Source of the DNA: an uncultured Bacteroidota bacterium
GTDB taxonomy: Bacteria > Bacteroidota > Bacteroidia > Flavobacteriales > Flavobacteriaceae
Length of the DNA: 50,444 bases
Assembly: GCA_902595825.1 (NCBI GenBank)
Contig: CACJRP010000008.1
Coordinates: 1 to 50,444 of the forward strand
Direction of reading: 5' to 3'
Shown here: positions 24,544 through 32,552 of the stretch, piece after piece
How the letters are laid out: each line of letters starts with the position of its first letter
Position numbering within the stretch: position 1 is the first letter of the stretch
The notes under the pieces: generated by a model
What the model was told of the DNA's origin: nothing
The model's input: the letters and a program-made list of their open reading frames with translations, nothing else
The model's database searches: none
Program-made: the position numbers and the translations under genes

Positions 24544-25803
24544 TCAAATTCTAGTCTCGTTAAGTCTATTAGCGTCAATATTAATATAAACAAACACTAG
24601 AGTTGTAAAAGTAAACATACTAGACCCTCCATAACTTATAAACGGGAGGGGAATACCGATTGTTGGTACTAAACCAATTGACATTCCAACATTTATAAAA
24701 AAATGCATAAAAATTAAACTGGCGGTTCCGTAAGCATAAGACCTACCAAAAACATTTTTTTGCTGTTCAGCTCTAAATAATATACGTAAAATAAGGGTAG
24801 CAAATAAAATTATTATGGTAGATGTTCCATAAAATCCCCATTCTTCACCAATTGAACTAAAAATGTAATCAGTATGTTGTCTAGGTACAAATCTTCCTTT
24901 AGTTTGTGTTCCTTGCAAGTATCCTTTTCCAGACAATCCTCCAGATCCAATTGCAATTATTGATTGATTCAAATTGTAACCAACCCCCATAATGTCTGTT
25001 TCTTTTCCTAAAAAAATATCAATTCTATCTTTGTGTCTTTGAGATAATAAATCATTGTAAACATGATTTATTGAATAAACGTAAGCACAACTAGCAATAA
25101 ATACAGTTAACAAAGGGAATATTGAAACTTTTTTATATATTTTTTTTAATATAAAATAAAAACAACCAAAAAATCCAGTTAAAAAAACTGAAACATATAA
25201 AATTGGTTTTAAAAGAGCAAAAATTGCTAATATTAAAGAAAGAGCTAGAAAAAAAAGAAAATTTGGATTTAGTCCCTCTCTGAATAAGACAAATATAAAA
25301 GATAAAAAAATCAAAGCAGACCCAAAGTCAGGTTGCATTAGAGTTAGAATCACTGGTATTACAATAATTAGAAAAACTTGTGATAATGATTTTATTTTTT
25401 TTAAGTTAATTTGAATTTCACTCAACAACTTTGCAATTGCCAAATTAGTTGCAAACTTTGCTATTTCTGTTGGTTGAATACTAATACCAAAAAAAGTGTA
25501 CCATGACTTGTGTCCATAAACGGTGTTTCCAAATGCGAAAAGACCAATTAACAACATTATAGAAAACAAATAGATGAGACTTGAAAATTTCCGAAAGAAT
25601 TTAGAAGGAGCCATTAAAACAAATACTCCTGAAATTAGGGAGAAAATAAAAAATGCAAATTGCTTGAAAGCAAGACTATCATAATTTATATATGTAGAGC
25701 TCTCAATATCGTAAGTAGAAGAAAATATATTCAAAATCCCAGCAGTTACTAATAAAAAATATATTACAACTGTTATCCAATCAATTCGAAAGGTTTTATT
25801 CAT
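24544..25803 (-). CDS. rodA: Rod shape-determining peptidoglycan polymerase RodA
   Basis: SEDS-family glycosyltransferase that polymerises glycan strands for cell elongation together with PBP2. The 419 residues have about ten membrane helices; recognisable family elements are GIRQPTEIAK-like SIQPTEIAKFA, LMQPDFGSALIFL, the AIGSGGLSGKGYLQGTQT loop, FSSIGEEWGF and the C-terminal GIPLPFISYGGSSM. The frame is open to an upstream ATG at 25845, but ATG at 25803 gives the family N-terminus (MNKTFRIDWITV) and overlaps the mrdA stop by 8 bp. It is the last gene of the mreBCD-mrdA-rodA unit. Confidence 0.94.
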   Translation of the reverse strand: MNKTFRIDWITVVIYFLLVTAGILNIFSSTYDIESSTYINYDSLAFKQFAFFIFSLISGVFVLMAPSKFFRKFSSLIYLFSIMLLIGLFAFGNTVYGHKSWYTFFGISIQPTEIAKFATNLAIAKLLSEIQINLKKIKSLSQVFLIIVIPVILTLMQPDFGSALIFLSFIFVLFREGLNPNFLFFLALSLILAIFALLKPILYVSVFLTGFFGCFYFILKKIYKKVSIFPLLTVFIASCAYVYSINHVYNDLLSQRHKDRIDIFLGKETDIMGVGYNLNQSIIAIGSGGLSGKGYLQGTQTKGRFVPRQHTDYIFSSIGEEWGFYGTSTIIILFATLILRILFRAEQQKNVFGRSYAYGTASLIFMHFFINVGMSIGLVPTIGIPLPFISYGGSSMFTFTTLVFVYINIDANRLNETRI

Positions 25804-27658
25804 TAATATTAAAATTTGCTCCTGATAGTGGTTTGTTATACTCATTCTCTAAGCTACCATTTAACATTCTCTTTTCTAAGTTTCGTCTATCAATGGAATT
25901 GTAAAGGTATTTTTCGATCATCAAGCTTGAAATTGGAGCTGCCCATCTTGAACCCCAATATCCATTTTCAATAAATGCAGCAATTGCAATTTTGGGATTT
26001 TCTTTGGGAGCAAAGGCTATAAATATTGAGTGATCAGTAAGTTGGGTTTTATTTCCATTGATTATGGTGAAATTCTCAACTGTTCCGGTTTTTCCACACA
26101 TTTCTAATCCTTTTATCTTCGCAATCCTTGCTGTACCTTTTTCTATTACTTTATGCATCCCGTCAATCACATTATTAAAATAATCTGTTTCAACTTTTGT
26201 ATTAATTTTTGATAATTTGATTTTTGTTTTTTCCTCTTTTCTTGTTCTAACAAAGTGTGGAGTTACGTAAAATCCTTTATTGGCTAATGCACATGCATAA
26301 TTAGCAAGTTGAATAGGAGTTGCTAAAACTTCTCCTTGACCTATTCCATTTGAAATTATATTTGTTGCACTCCAATTTTCACCTTTATATAGGACATTGT
26401 AAAACTCTGAATTTGGAATTAAGCCAGGTCTTCCAATTGGAAGATCATATCCTAAGTAATTCCCAAATCCAAAACTTTCAAGATAATTTTTCCATTTTTC
26501 AACTCCCTTTGATGCCGAATTTGAATTATTTATAAGATTTATATAAGTTCTAGAGAAAAAAGTGTTACAGGATCTATGAATGCTACTAATTAAATCATTT
26601 TTGGTTCCATATCTACAATTACAATCCATATGTGCATTTTTAGCATAATAAAAGCCTTTATTACAATTATATTTGGTTTCATTGTCGATAATTTTTTCTT
26701 GTAATGCAATCAACGCATTAAGAGGCTTTAATGTTGAACCAGGTGAATATTGTGCAAGTAAAGCTCTATCAAATAATGGTTTAGAAATTGTGTCATTTGC
26801 AAGTATTTTATAATTCCTTGAACGCTTTCTTCCAACTAAAATATTTGGGTCATAGGAAGGAGCTGTAATTAATGCCAAAACCTCACCAGTTTCTGGCTCA
26901 ATTGCTACAATCCCCCCTCTTTTGTTCTTCATTAGTTTTTCACCATAAGACTGTAATTCAATATCAATTGTTAAATTTATATTTTGAGCTTGTGAAGGTT
27001 CAATGTCATATTTACCATTTTTGTAAGGTCCAATAATCCTGTTAAATCTGTCCTTTTGGAGGAATTTTTTTCCTTTTTTACCTCTCAACTCTTTTTCATA
27101 CGATTTTTCTATTCCCTGTCTACCAATTAAATCTCCTTGCCTATAATAGCTGTCCTTGGTTAAATCTTCAGTATTTACTTCACTTACATACCCAAGGACA
27201 TTAGCTCCAAAATTGACTCTATAATCTCTTATTGACTTTTTTTGAACAAAAAATCCTTGAAATTTCCACATTTGTTCTTGAAGCTCAGCGTAGGATTCCT
27301 TTGATATTTGATTGACAACAACTGAAGGTAATCTTTTAGAATATTTCCTTGCGCTTTCTAAGTTTAATTTTAATTTTTTTTTATTAATACCAGTTAGTTT
27401 GCAAAAAGATAATGTATCGAATGGAGATAAATTTTCGGGAATAATCATGACATCATATGCAGGTTGGTTTGAAACTAAAACCCTGTTTTTCCTGTCGAAT
27501 ATGAAACCACGTTCTGGGTAATCTTCTATTTCAAGAATAGCATTATTTTGAGATAATTTTTCATAGTCCTTATCTAAAACTTGTAAACTAAAAAGTTTTA
27601 TAAAAAAAATTGAGCTAATTAGAATTGTCAAAAATTTTAACAAGTAAATTCTTATCAT
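25796..27658 (-). CDS. mrdA: Penicillin-binding protein 2
   Basis: Class B transpeptidase that cross-links new peptidoglycan during elongation, partnered with RodA. The 620 residues have an N-terminal membrane anchor (about 4-25), a dimerisation or pedestal domain, and a transpeptidase domain with the SxxK active site at Ser308 (SPGSTLKP), SxN as SCN in IHRSCNTFF and KTG in MCGKTGTVENF. The C-terminus extends into the membrane-distal tail with little feature. Start and stop overlap mreD (4 bp) and rodA (8 bp), so stoichiometry is probably set by translational coupling. Confidence 0.95.
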   Translation of the reverse strand: MIRIYLLKFLTILISSIFFIKLFSLQVLDKDYEKLSQNNAILEIEDYPERGFIFDRKNRVLVSNQPAYDVMIIPENLSPFDTLSFCKLTGINKKKLKLNLESARKYSKRLPSVVVNQISKESYAELQEQMWKFQGFFVQKKSIRDYRVNFGANVLGYVSEVNTEDLTKDSYYRQGDLIGRQGIEKSYEKELRGKKGKKFLQKDRFNRIIGPYKNGKYDIEPSQAQNINLTIDIELQSYGEKLMKNKRGGIVAIEPETGEVLALITAPSYDPNILVGRKRSRNYKILANDTISKPLFDRALLAQYSPGSTLKPLNALIALQEKIIDNETKYNCNKGFYYAKNAHMDCNCRYGTKNDLISSIHRSCNTFFSRTYINLINNSNSASKGVEKWKNYLESFGFGNYLGYDLPIGRPGLIPNSEFYNVLYKGENWSATNIISNGIGQGEVLATPIQLANYACALANKGFYVTPHFVRTRKEEKTKIKLSKINTKVETDYFNNVIDGMHKVIEKGTARIAKIKGLEMCGKTGTVENFTIINGNKTQLTDHSIFIAFAPKENPKIAIAAFIENGYWGSRWAAPISSLMIEKYLYNSIDRRNLEKRMLNGSLENEYNKPLSGANFNINE

Positions 27659-28161
27659 TCTTTGTTGCTAAAGAGGTTTAGGATTGATATTATTACAATA
27701 AAAGTAAAGATTGAATTTAAAATTGTCAATTTTAAAATAACAAATGTATGTATCCAATTAAAATATGAGAAGGAATTTACAATTATTTGGTGAAGTAAAA
27801 TGATTATAAAATAGTATAAAATTCTATTAGAAATCAAAATTCCAGACGAAAAAGGGGTAGAAAAATCTTCATAGTTTGAACCAAGAGAAAACTTTGTGAT
27901 CAATGGTCTTAAAAATGAAACCGTTACGCAAGAAAGACTGTGGGATCCGGCTGATTGACTCAATATATCCATTATAAACCCCAAAAAAAATCCACTTATT
28001 ATAAAATTAAACTGGTCCAAATCATATCTATGAATAATTAAAACTAAGATATAAATACTTGGATTCATGAATCCAAACAAATTTATTCTGTCAAATATTA
28101 GAAGTTGTAATAAAATCAAAAGGCTAGAGAGTAAAAATACTTTTAGGTAGTACTGATTCAT
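27655..28161 (-). CDS. mreD: Rod shape-determining protein MreD
   Basis: Integral membrane protein of the elongasome, 168 residues with about five hydrophobic helices. Bacteroidota MreD sequences diverge strongly, but the PxxxxLLI-like region PSIYILVLIIHRYDLDQF and GFFLGFIMDILSQSAGSHS fit the family, and its place between mreC and mrdA is decisive. It overlaps mrdA by 4 bp and lies 5 bp after mreC. Confidence 0.88.
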   Translation of the reverse strand: MNQYYLKVFLLSSLLILLQLLIFDRINLFGFMNPSIYILVLIIHRYDLDQFNFIISGFFLGFIMDILSQSAGSHSLSCVTVSFLRPLITKFSLGSNYEDFSTPFSSGILISNRILYYFIIILLHQIIVNSFSYFNWIHTFVILKLTILNSIFTFIVIISILNLFSNKE

Positions 28162-28166
28162 TTTTT

Positions 28167-28961
28167 CTATCTGTATAGGGACTTAATCTCAGATTTATTT
28201 TTATTTTTCAAAAAATAAACATTATCTAAATTTGTCATATTATTGAACAGTAGTACATCTAATAAATAATATCTTTCGTCATTTTCAACCTTTATTACTT
28301 TTCCAATTGGAATACCTTCCGGGAAATAAGTTGACATACCTCCGGTGACTATTGTATCTCCAATATCAATTTTATTGATAATTGAGATATCTGAAAGTTT
28401 TACTTTATCAGGATCATTTCCTTCCCAAAATAAAGAACCAAAGGCATTGGTTTTTTTGTGTTTAGCATTTATTTTTATGTCTTTATGAAGGATAGAAAGA
28501 ACAGAGGAGAATTTTTCAGTGGTTTGATTTACAATGCCCACAATTCCTATACTTCCGATAACCCCCATTTCACTTTCAATCATATCAGATGAACCTCTGT
28601 TAATTATTATTATATTTCTAGAACTCGATATATCATTTTTTACTACTTGCCCTTGAATTAGCGAAAATGGAGTTTCCTTAATTTCATCCTTAAAGTTAGA
28701 TTTATATTTTTTTTCAATTATCAAAGATTTCAAATATAAGTTTTCTTCTAATAGTCGTGTATTAATTTTTTTAAGCTTAAAATATGAAGTCAATTTCTTT
28801 AGGGGTTCAGAGGTTTTACCATTAATAAAAATACTAGCTTTAAAAATCTTTGATTTATGATATTCACTCTGATAATATGAAAAAAATATAATGCTGATTA
28901 CAAAAAAAAGATATAAAAATAGATTTTTATATCTCAGAAGGAAACCAAGTAACCACTGCAT
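28167..28961 (-). CDS. mreC: Rod shape-determining protein MreC
   Basis: Bitopic elongasome scaffold that activates PBP2-RodA. The 264 residues have a membrane helix at about 13-29, a coiled-coil region (about 55-85) and the beta-barrel domain with SSRNIIIINRGSSDMIESEMGVIG, VGIVNQTTEKFSSVLSILH and a GDTIVTGGMSTYFPEGIPIGKV segment, the usual MreC hallmarks. It lies 5 bp after mreB and 5 bp before mreD. Confidence 0.93.
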   Translation of the reverse strand: MQWLLGFLLRYKNLFLYLFFVISIIFFSYYQSEYHKSKIFKASIFINGKTSEPLKKLTSYFKLKKINTRLLEENLYLKSLIIEKKYKSNFKDEIKETPFSLIQGQVVKNDISSSRNIIIINRGSSDMIESEMGVIGSIGIVGIVNQTTEKFSSVLSILHKDIKINAKHKKTNAFGSLFWEGNDPDKVKLSDISIINKIDIGDTIVTGGMSTYFPEGIPIGKVIKVENDERYYLLDVLLFNNMTNLDNVYFLKNKNKSEIKSLYR

Positions 28962-28966
28962 TTGAA

Positions 28967-29995
28967 TTATTTAAGAAGAATTGTTTTATACAAATCAATA
29001 TTCTTAAGTGCAATTCCAGTTCCTCTTACTACAGCTTGTAAAGGATCTTCAGCTATGTAGACGGGTAAATCTGTCTTTGTAGATATTCTTTTGTCTAGAC
29101 CTCTTAACATTGAACCTCCTCCAGCTAGATAAATTCCTGTATTGTATATATCTGCAGCTAATTCCGGCGGTGTTTGTGAAAGAGCTTCCATTATGGCATC
29201 TTCTATTCTAAGTATCGATTTGTCTAAAGCCCTAGCAACTTCGCGATGGGAAACAATTACTTGTTTAGGTTTCCCCGATAATAAATCCCTACCCTGAACT
29301 GACATTTCTTCTGGAGGGTTGTCCAAATCTTCGGTAGCAGAACCAACATTAATCTTAATTTTTTCGGAGGTTCTTTCTCCGACATATAAGTTATGTTGTC
29401 TTCTCATGTAATACACTATGTCATTGGTAAATACATCACCTGCAATTTTAACAGATTTATCGCAAACGATTCCAGAAAGGGCAATAACAGCTATCTCAGT
29501 GGTACCTCCACCAATATCTACAATCATATTACCTTTCGGTTGTTTTATATCGATTCCAATTCCAATAGCAGCTGCCATGGGTTCGTGAATAAGATATACC
29601 TCTTTTCCATTTACTCTTTCAGCTGACTCTCTTACGGCTCTCATTTCAACTTCTGTTATGCCTGAGGGAATACAAATCACCATCTTAAGTGCTGGGGTTA
29701 CGACTTTCTTTTTCAAAGTAGGAACACTCCTAATAAGCATACTTATCATTTGCTCAGAAGCATTGAAGTCAGCAATAACACCATCCTTGAGAGGTCTAAT
29801 TGTTTTTATGTTCTCATGGGTTTTACCCTGCATCATACTAGCTTCGTGGCCAATGGCAATAACCTTATTTGTGGACCTATCAATAGCTACTATTGAAGGG
29901 CTATCAACTACAACCTTATCCTTGTGAATAATTAGAGTATTAGCTGTACCTAAGTCTATTGCAATATCTTCAGTAAGAAAATCAAAAAACCCCAT
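28967..29995 (-). CDS. mreB: Rod shape-determining actin homologue MreB
   Basis: Cytoplasmic actin-like ATPase that forms membrane-bound filaments and directs lateral wall synthesis. The 342-residue sequence carries DLGTANTLI (phosphate 1, near 16-24), HEPMAAAIG, the DIGGGTTEIAVI phosphate-2 loop (near 166-177), AGDVFTND and the adenosine motif LAGGGSMLRGLDK near 290. Length and order are normal. It follows purH by 42 bp and heads the mre-mrd-rodA run; no separate promoter box was seen in that gap, so transcription may come from upstream of purH. Confidence 0.97.
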   Translation of the reverse strand: MGFFDFLTEDIAIDLGTANTLIIHKDKVVVDSPSIVAIDRSTNKVIAIGHEASMMQGKTHENIKTIRPLKDGVIADFNASEQMISMLIRSVPTLKKKVVTPALKMVICIPSGITEVEMRAVRESAERVNGKEVYLIHEPMAAAIGIGIDIKQPKGNMIVDIGGGTTEIAVIALSGIVCDKSVKIAGDVFTNDIVYYMRRQHNLYVGERTSEKIKINVGSATEDLDNPPEEMSVQGRDLLSGKPKQVIVSHREVARALDKSILRIEDAIMEALSQTPPELAADIYNTGIYLAGGGSMLRGLDKRISTKTDLPVYIAEDPLQAVVRGTGIALKNIDLYKTILLK

Positions 29996-30037
29996 AAAAT
30001 AGATTAGTTTTATAAAAAGTAAAGCAAATTTAAGAAA

Positions 30038-31570
30038 TTAATGCTTAAAATGGCGTATGCCTGTAAATACCATTTTCAGTTTATGTTTATTACAATACTC
30101 AATTGATAAATTGTCTTTAATTGAACCACCTGGTTGGATAACACATTTTATGCCTTCCTTATTTGCAATTTCAACACAATCTGGGAATGGAAAGAATGCA
30201 TCACTTGCCATCACTGCATTTTTGAGGTTAAAACCAAAACTTTTTGCTTTTTTAATTGCATGTTTTAGTGCGTCAACTCTTGAGCTTTGACCCATACCAG
30301 AGCCTAAAAGTTGAAAATTCTTCACAAGGACAATGGTATTTGATTTTGTATGTTTACTTATTTTCGATGCGAAAATTAAATCATCGATTTCTTTTTTATT
30401 TGGAATTTCTTTGGTAACAAAACTTAAATTTTTCGCAGAATCAGTTTTAAAATCATTTTCTTGAACTAAAAAACCGTTTAGACATGACCTATAGTTCAAC
30501 AGTTCTTTCTTTACAGTATTGTTTTTTAAGATTATTAAGTTCTTTTTTTCTTTAAGTATTTCTAGAGCCTTTTTATTGTATTTGGGTGCTATTAGTACCT
30601 CGAAAAATAATTTTTTTAACAGTTTAGCAGTCTCAAAATCGATCTCTGTATTGGAAATCAAAACTCCACCAAATGCTGAAAGTGGGTCGCTCATCAGAGC
30701 ACTTTTATATGCCAAAGAAATTGTCTTTTTAGATGAAACTCCGCACGCATTATTATGTTTTAAAATTCCAAAAGTCGGTTCCGCTTTTTTAAATTCGGAC
30801 ATTAGATTAATAGCATTGTCGATGTCAAGTAGATTATTGTAGGATAGTTTTTTACCATGAATTTGTAAAACACTTTTATTTAAATTCCCATAAAATTTTG
30901 CATTCTGGTGCGGATTTTCGCCGTATCTAAGTGGGATGTTATTGGTCGAACTTATTTTCAGAGAATTAAATAAATTACCTTGATTAAAGAAATTAAAAAT
31001 TGCTGTGTCATAGTTTGATGAAACGTCAAATGCTTTTACAGCAAACATTTTTCTCATTTCTAAAGTTGTCTGACCCCCTTGGGTTTTGAGAATTTTTAAT
31101 AAATCGTTATAACTGGATTTATCAGATATACACAAAACATCATTGAAGTTTTTTGCAGCTGCTCTAATAAGGGAAATTCCACCGATATCAATTTTTTCTA
31201 TTATTTCTGATTCGTTTTTGGTAGATCTAATTGTATCTTCAAAAGGATACAAATCAACAACTACTAAATCGATTTGAGGAATCTCATAGTCTAATAGTTC
31301 CTCTTGATCTTCTTTTTTACTTTTTCTGTTTAATATTCCTCCGAATATTTTTGGATGTAACGTTTTAACCCTACCACCTAGTATTGATGGGTAAGATGTA
31401 ATATCTTCTACGGGGATATATTTGATACCTAAATTTTCAATGAATTTACCAGTCCCTCCTGTAGAATATATGTTAATTTTTTCACGTTCAAATTCTTTGA
31501 TTATAGGTTCTATACCCTCCTTATCGAAAACGGAAACTAAAACCGAACGAATTTTGATTTTGGATCTCAT
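30038..31570 (-). CDS. purH: Bifunctional AICAR transformylase/IMP cyclohydrolase
   Basis: Catalyses the last two steps of IMP synthesis. The 510 residues contain an N-terminal MGS-like cyclohydrolase domain (SVFDKEGIE, STGGTGKFIENLG, GGRVKTLHPKIFGGIL) and a C-terminal transformylase domain with LRYGENPHQNA, LKHNNACGVS (the Lys-His pair), DPLSAFGGV, GMGQSSRVDA and DAFFPFPD. All normal. It comes 7 bp after the GAF protein gene and 42 bp before mreB; purH next to mreB is a familiar arrangement in Flavobacteriia, though there is no known functional link. Confidence 0.96.
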   Translation of the reverse strand: MRSKIKIRSVLVSVFDKEGIEPIIKEFEREKINIYSTGGTGKFIENLGIKYIPVEDITSYPSILGGRVKTLHPKIFGGILNRKSKKEDQEELLDYEIPQIDLVVVDLYPFEDTIRSTKNESEIIEKIDIGGISLIRAAAKNFNDVLCISDKSSYNDLLKILKTQGGQTTLEMRKMFAVKAFDVSSNYDTAIFNFFNQGNLFNSLKISSTNNIPLRYGENPHQNAKFYGNLNKSVLQIHGKKLSYNNLLDIDNAINLMSEFKKAEPTFGILKHNNACGVSSKKTISLAYKSALMSDPLSAFGGVLISNTEIDFETAKLLKKLFFEVLIAPKYNKKALEILKEKKNLIILKNNTVKKELLNYRSCLNGFLVQENDFKTDSAKNLSFVTKEIPNKKEIDDLIFASKISKHTKSNTIVLVKNFQLLGSGMGQSSRVDALKHAIKKAKSFGFNLKNAVMASDAFFPFPDCVEIANKEGIKCVIQPGGSIKDNLSIEYCNKHKLKMVFTGIRHFKH

Positions 31571-31577
31571 ATTTAAT

Positions 31578-32039
31578 CTAAAATAAGTTTTTTGATATTA
31601 ACTCATTAATTTGTTTTAAAAAACTTTCATCGTTTTCATTAAAGGCGTTTAACTTATTTGAATCAATATCTATTTGACCAATATTTTTACAGTTTACAAA
31701 AATGGGTACTACAATTTCGGATTTGACCTCAATGTCACAGGAGATATAATTTTTTTCTTTTGAAACATCATCGACAATAATAGTTTTAGCAGTCTTTGCA
31801 ACCTGTCCGCAAATACCTTTGCCAATTGGAATTTCAGTATGTTCGGTGGGTTTTCCTGCAAAGCATCGAAGAATAAGTTTTTTTTTGTCTTCATTTAAAA
31901 AATAGAATCCCACCCAATCATAACAATCAATCTTTTCTTTTAATAGGTTGCATATCTTTCTTAAAGCCACTGTTTCATTTGACGAATATTTATTTACAAT
32001 AGCAATACAATTTTTAAATAAAGCTGAATAATTACTCAA
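31578..32039 (-). CDS. GAF-domain protein related to free methionine-(R)-sulfoxide reductase
   Basis: A single GAF domain of 153 residues. It resembles the fRMsr (MsrC) family in length and in the GKGICGQ and YISCD motifs, giving Cys77 and Cys101, the equivalents of two of the three redox cysteines of the E. coli enzyme. The first one, expected about ten residues before Cys77, is not a cysteine here (the region reads TEHTEIP); another Cys at 59 might or might not replace it. Methionine-sulfoxide reduction is therefore possible but not assured. It starts a minus-strand unit with purH 7 bp downstream and diverges from the HYC_CC_PP gene. Confidence 0.75.
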   Translation of the reverse strand: MSNYSALFKNCIAIVNKYSSNETVALRKICNLLKEKIDCYDWVGFYFLNEDKKKLILRCFAGKPTEHTEIPIGKGICGQVAKTAKTIIVDDVSKEKNYISCDIEVKSEIVVPIFVNCKNIGQIDIDSNKLNAFNENDESFLKQINELISKNLF

Positions 32040-32117
32040 AAGTTAAAATTAGTGTTAACCATAACTAAAAATATAGTATTTAAAAATCACTATCAAAAAA
32101 AATATTAATTTTATAAT

Positions 32118-32507
32118 ATGTTTTCGAGAATTAAAGTTTTTTTTATTCTTTTACTCTTCATCCAAAGTAGAATAGTCTACGGAGTTAATATTCACTATTG
32201 TGGAAATCATATCGCAAACCTATCGTATTTATATGATGCTGAAGGTTGTGAAATGCATAATCCTAAATATGGAAAAAATCATCATATTTCTCAAAAAACG
32301 TGTTGTTATGATAAAATACTTTTTTATGATAAAAATCAGCTTGAAACTGAATCCAAAATAATATTTATCTACAATCCTGTAGTAGAAAAAATTTTTTCCG
32401 CGGAGACCATATTTTTAAATAAATTTATTATATCAACAATACCAGAATTTCCTCCACCAAAATTACATGCTTATAAAAAAAATTGCGCTTTTATTTTTTA
32501 TGGATAA
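32118..32507 (+). CDS. HYC_CC_PP family protein (exported, probable metal-related)
   Basis: A 129-residue exported protein with a signal peptide (to about residue 22). The three motifs that give the family its name are present: HYC in NIHYCGNH (26-28), CC in KTCCYDK and PP in EFPPPKLHA; EGCEMH and a HH pair add more possible metal ligands. The family is restricted to Bacteroidota, has no proven function and usually sits beside TonB-dependent receptors, as it does here (the receptor starts 45 bp later). The cysteine- and histidine-rich pattern and the HMA-domain protein downstream suggest copper handling, which is inference. Confidence 0.8.
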   Translation: MFSRIKVFFILLLFIQSRIVYGVNIHYCGNHIANLSYLYDAEGCEMHNPKYGKNHHISQKTCCYDKILFYDKNQLETESKIIFIYNPVVEKIFSAETIFLNKFIISTIPEFPPPKLHAYKKNCAFIFYG

Positions 32508-32552
32508 TTAGATAGTTGCATTGCTAACATCCATTTAATTAAATCTATAAAA

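Noticed and set aside
30519-30842. Plus-strand frame of 107 codons within purH
   Set aside because: Antisense to a well-conserved purH region with intact motifs; no sign of an independent gene.
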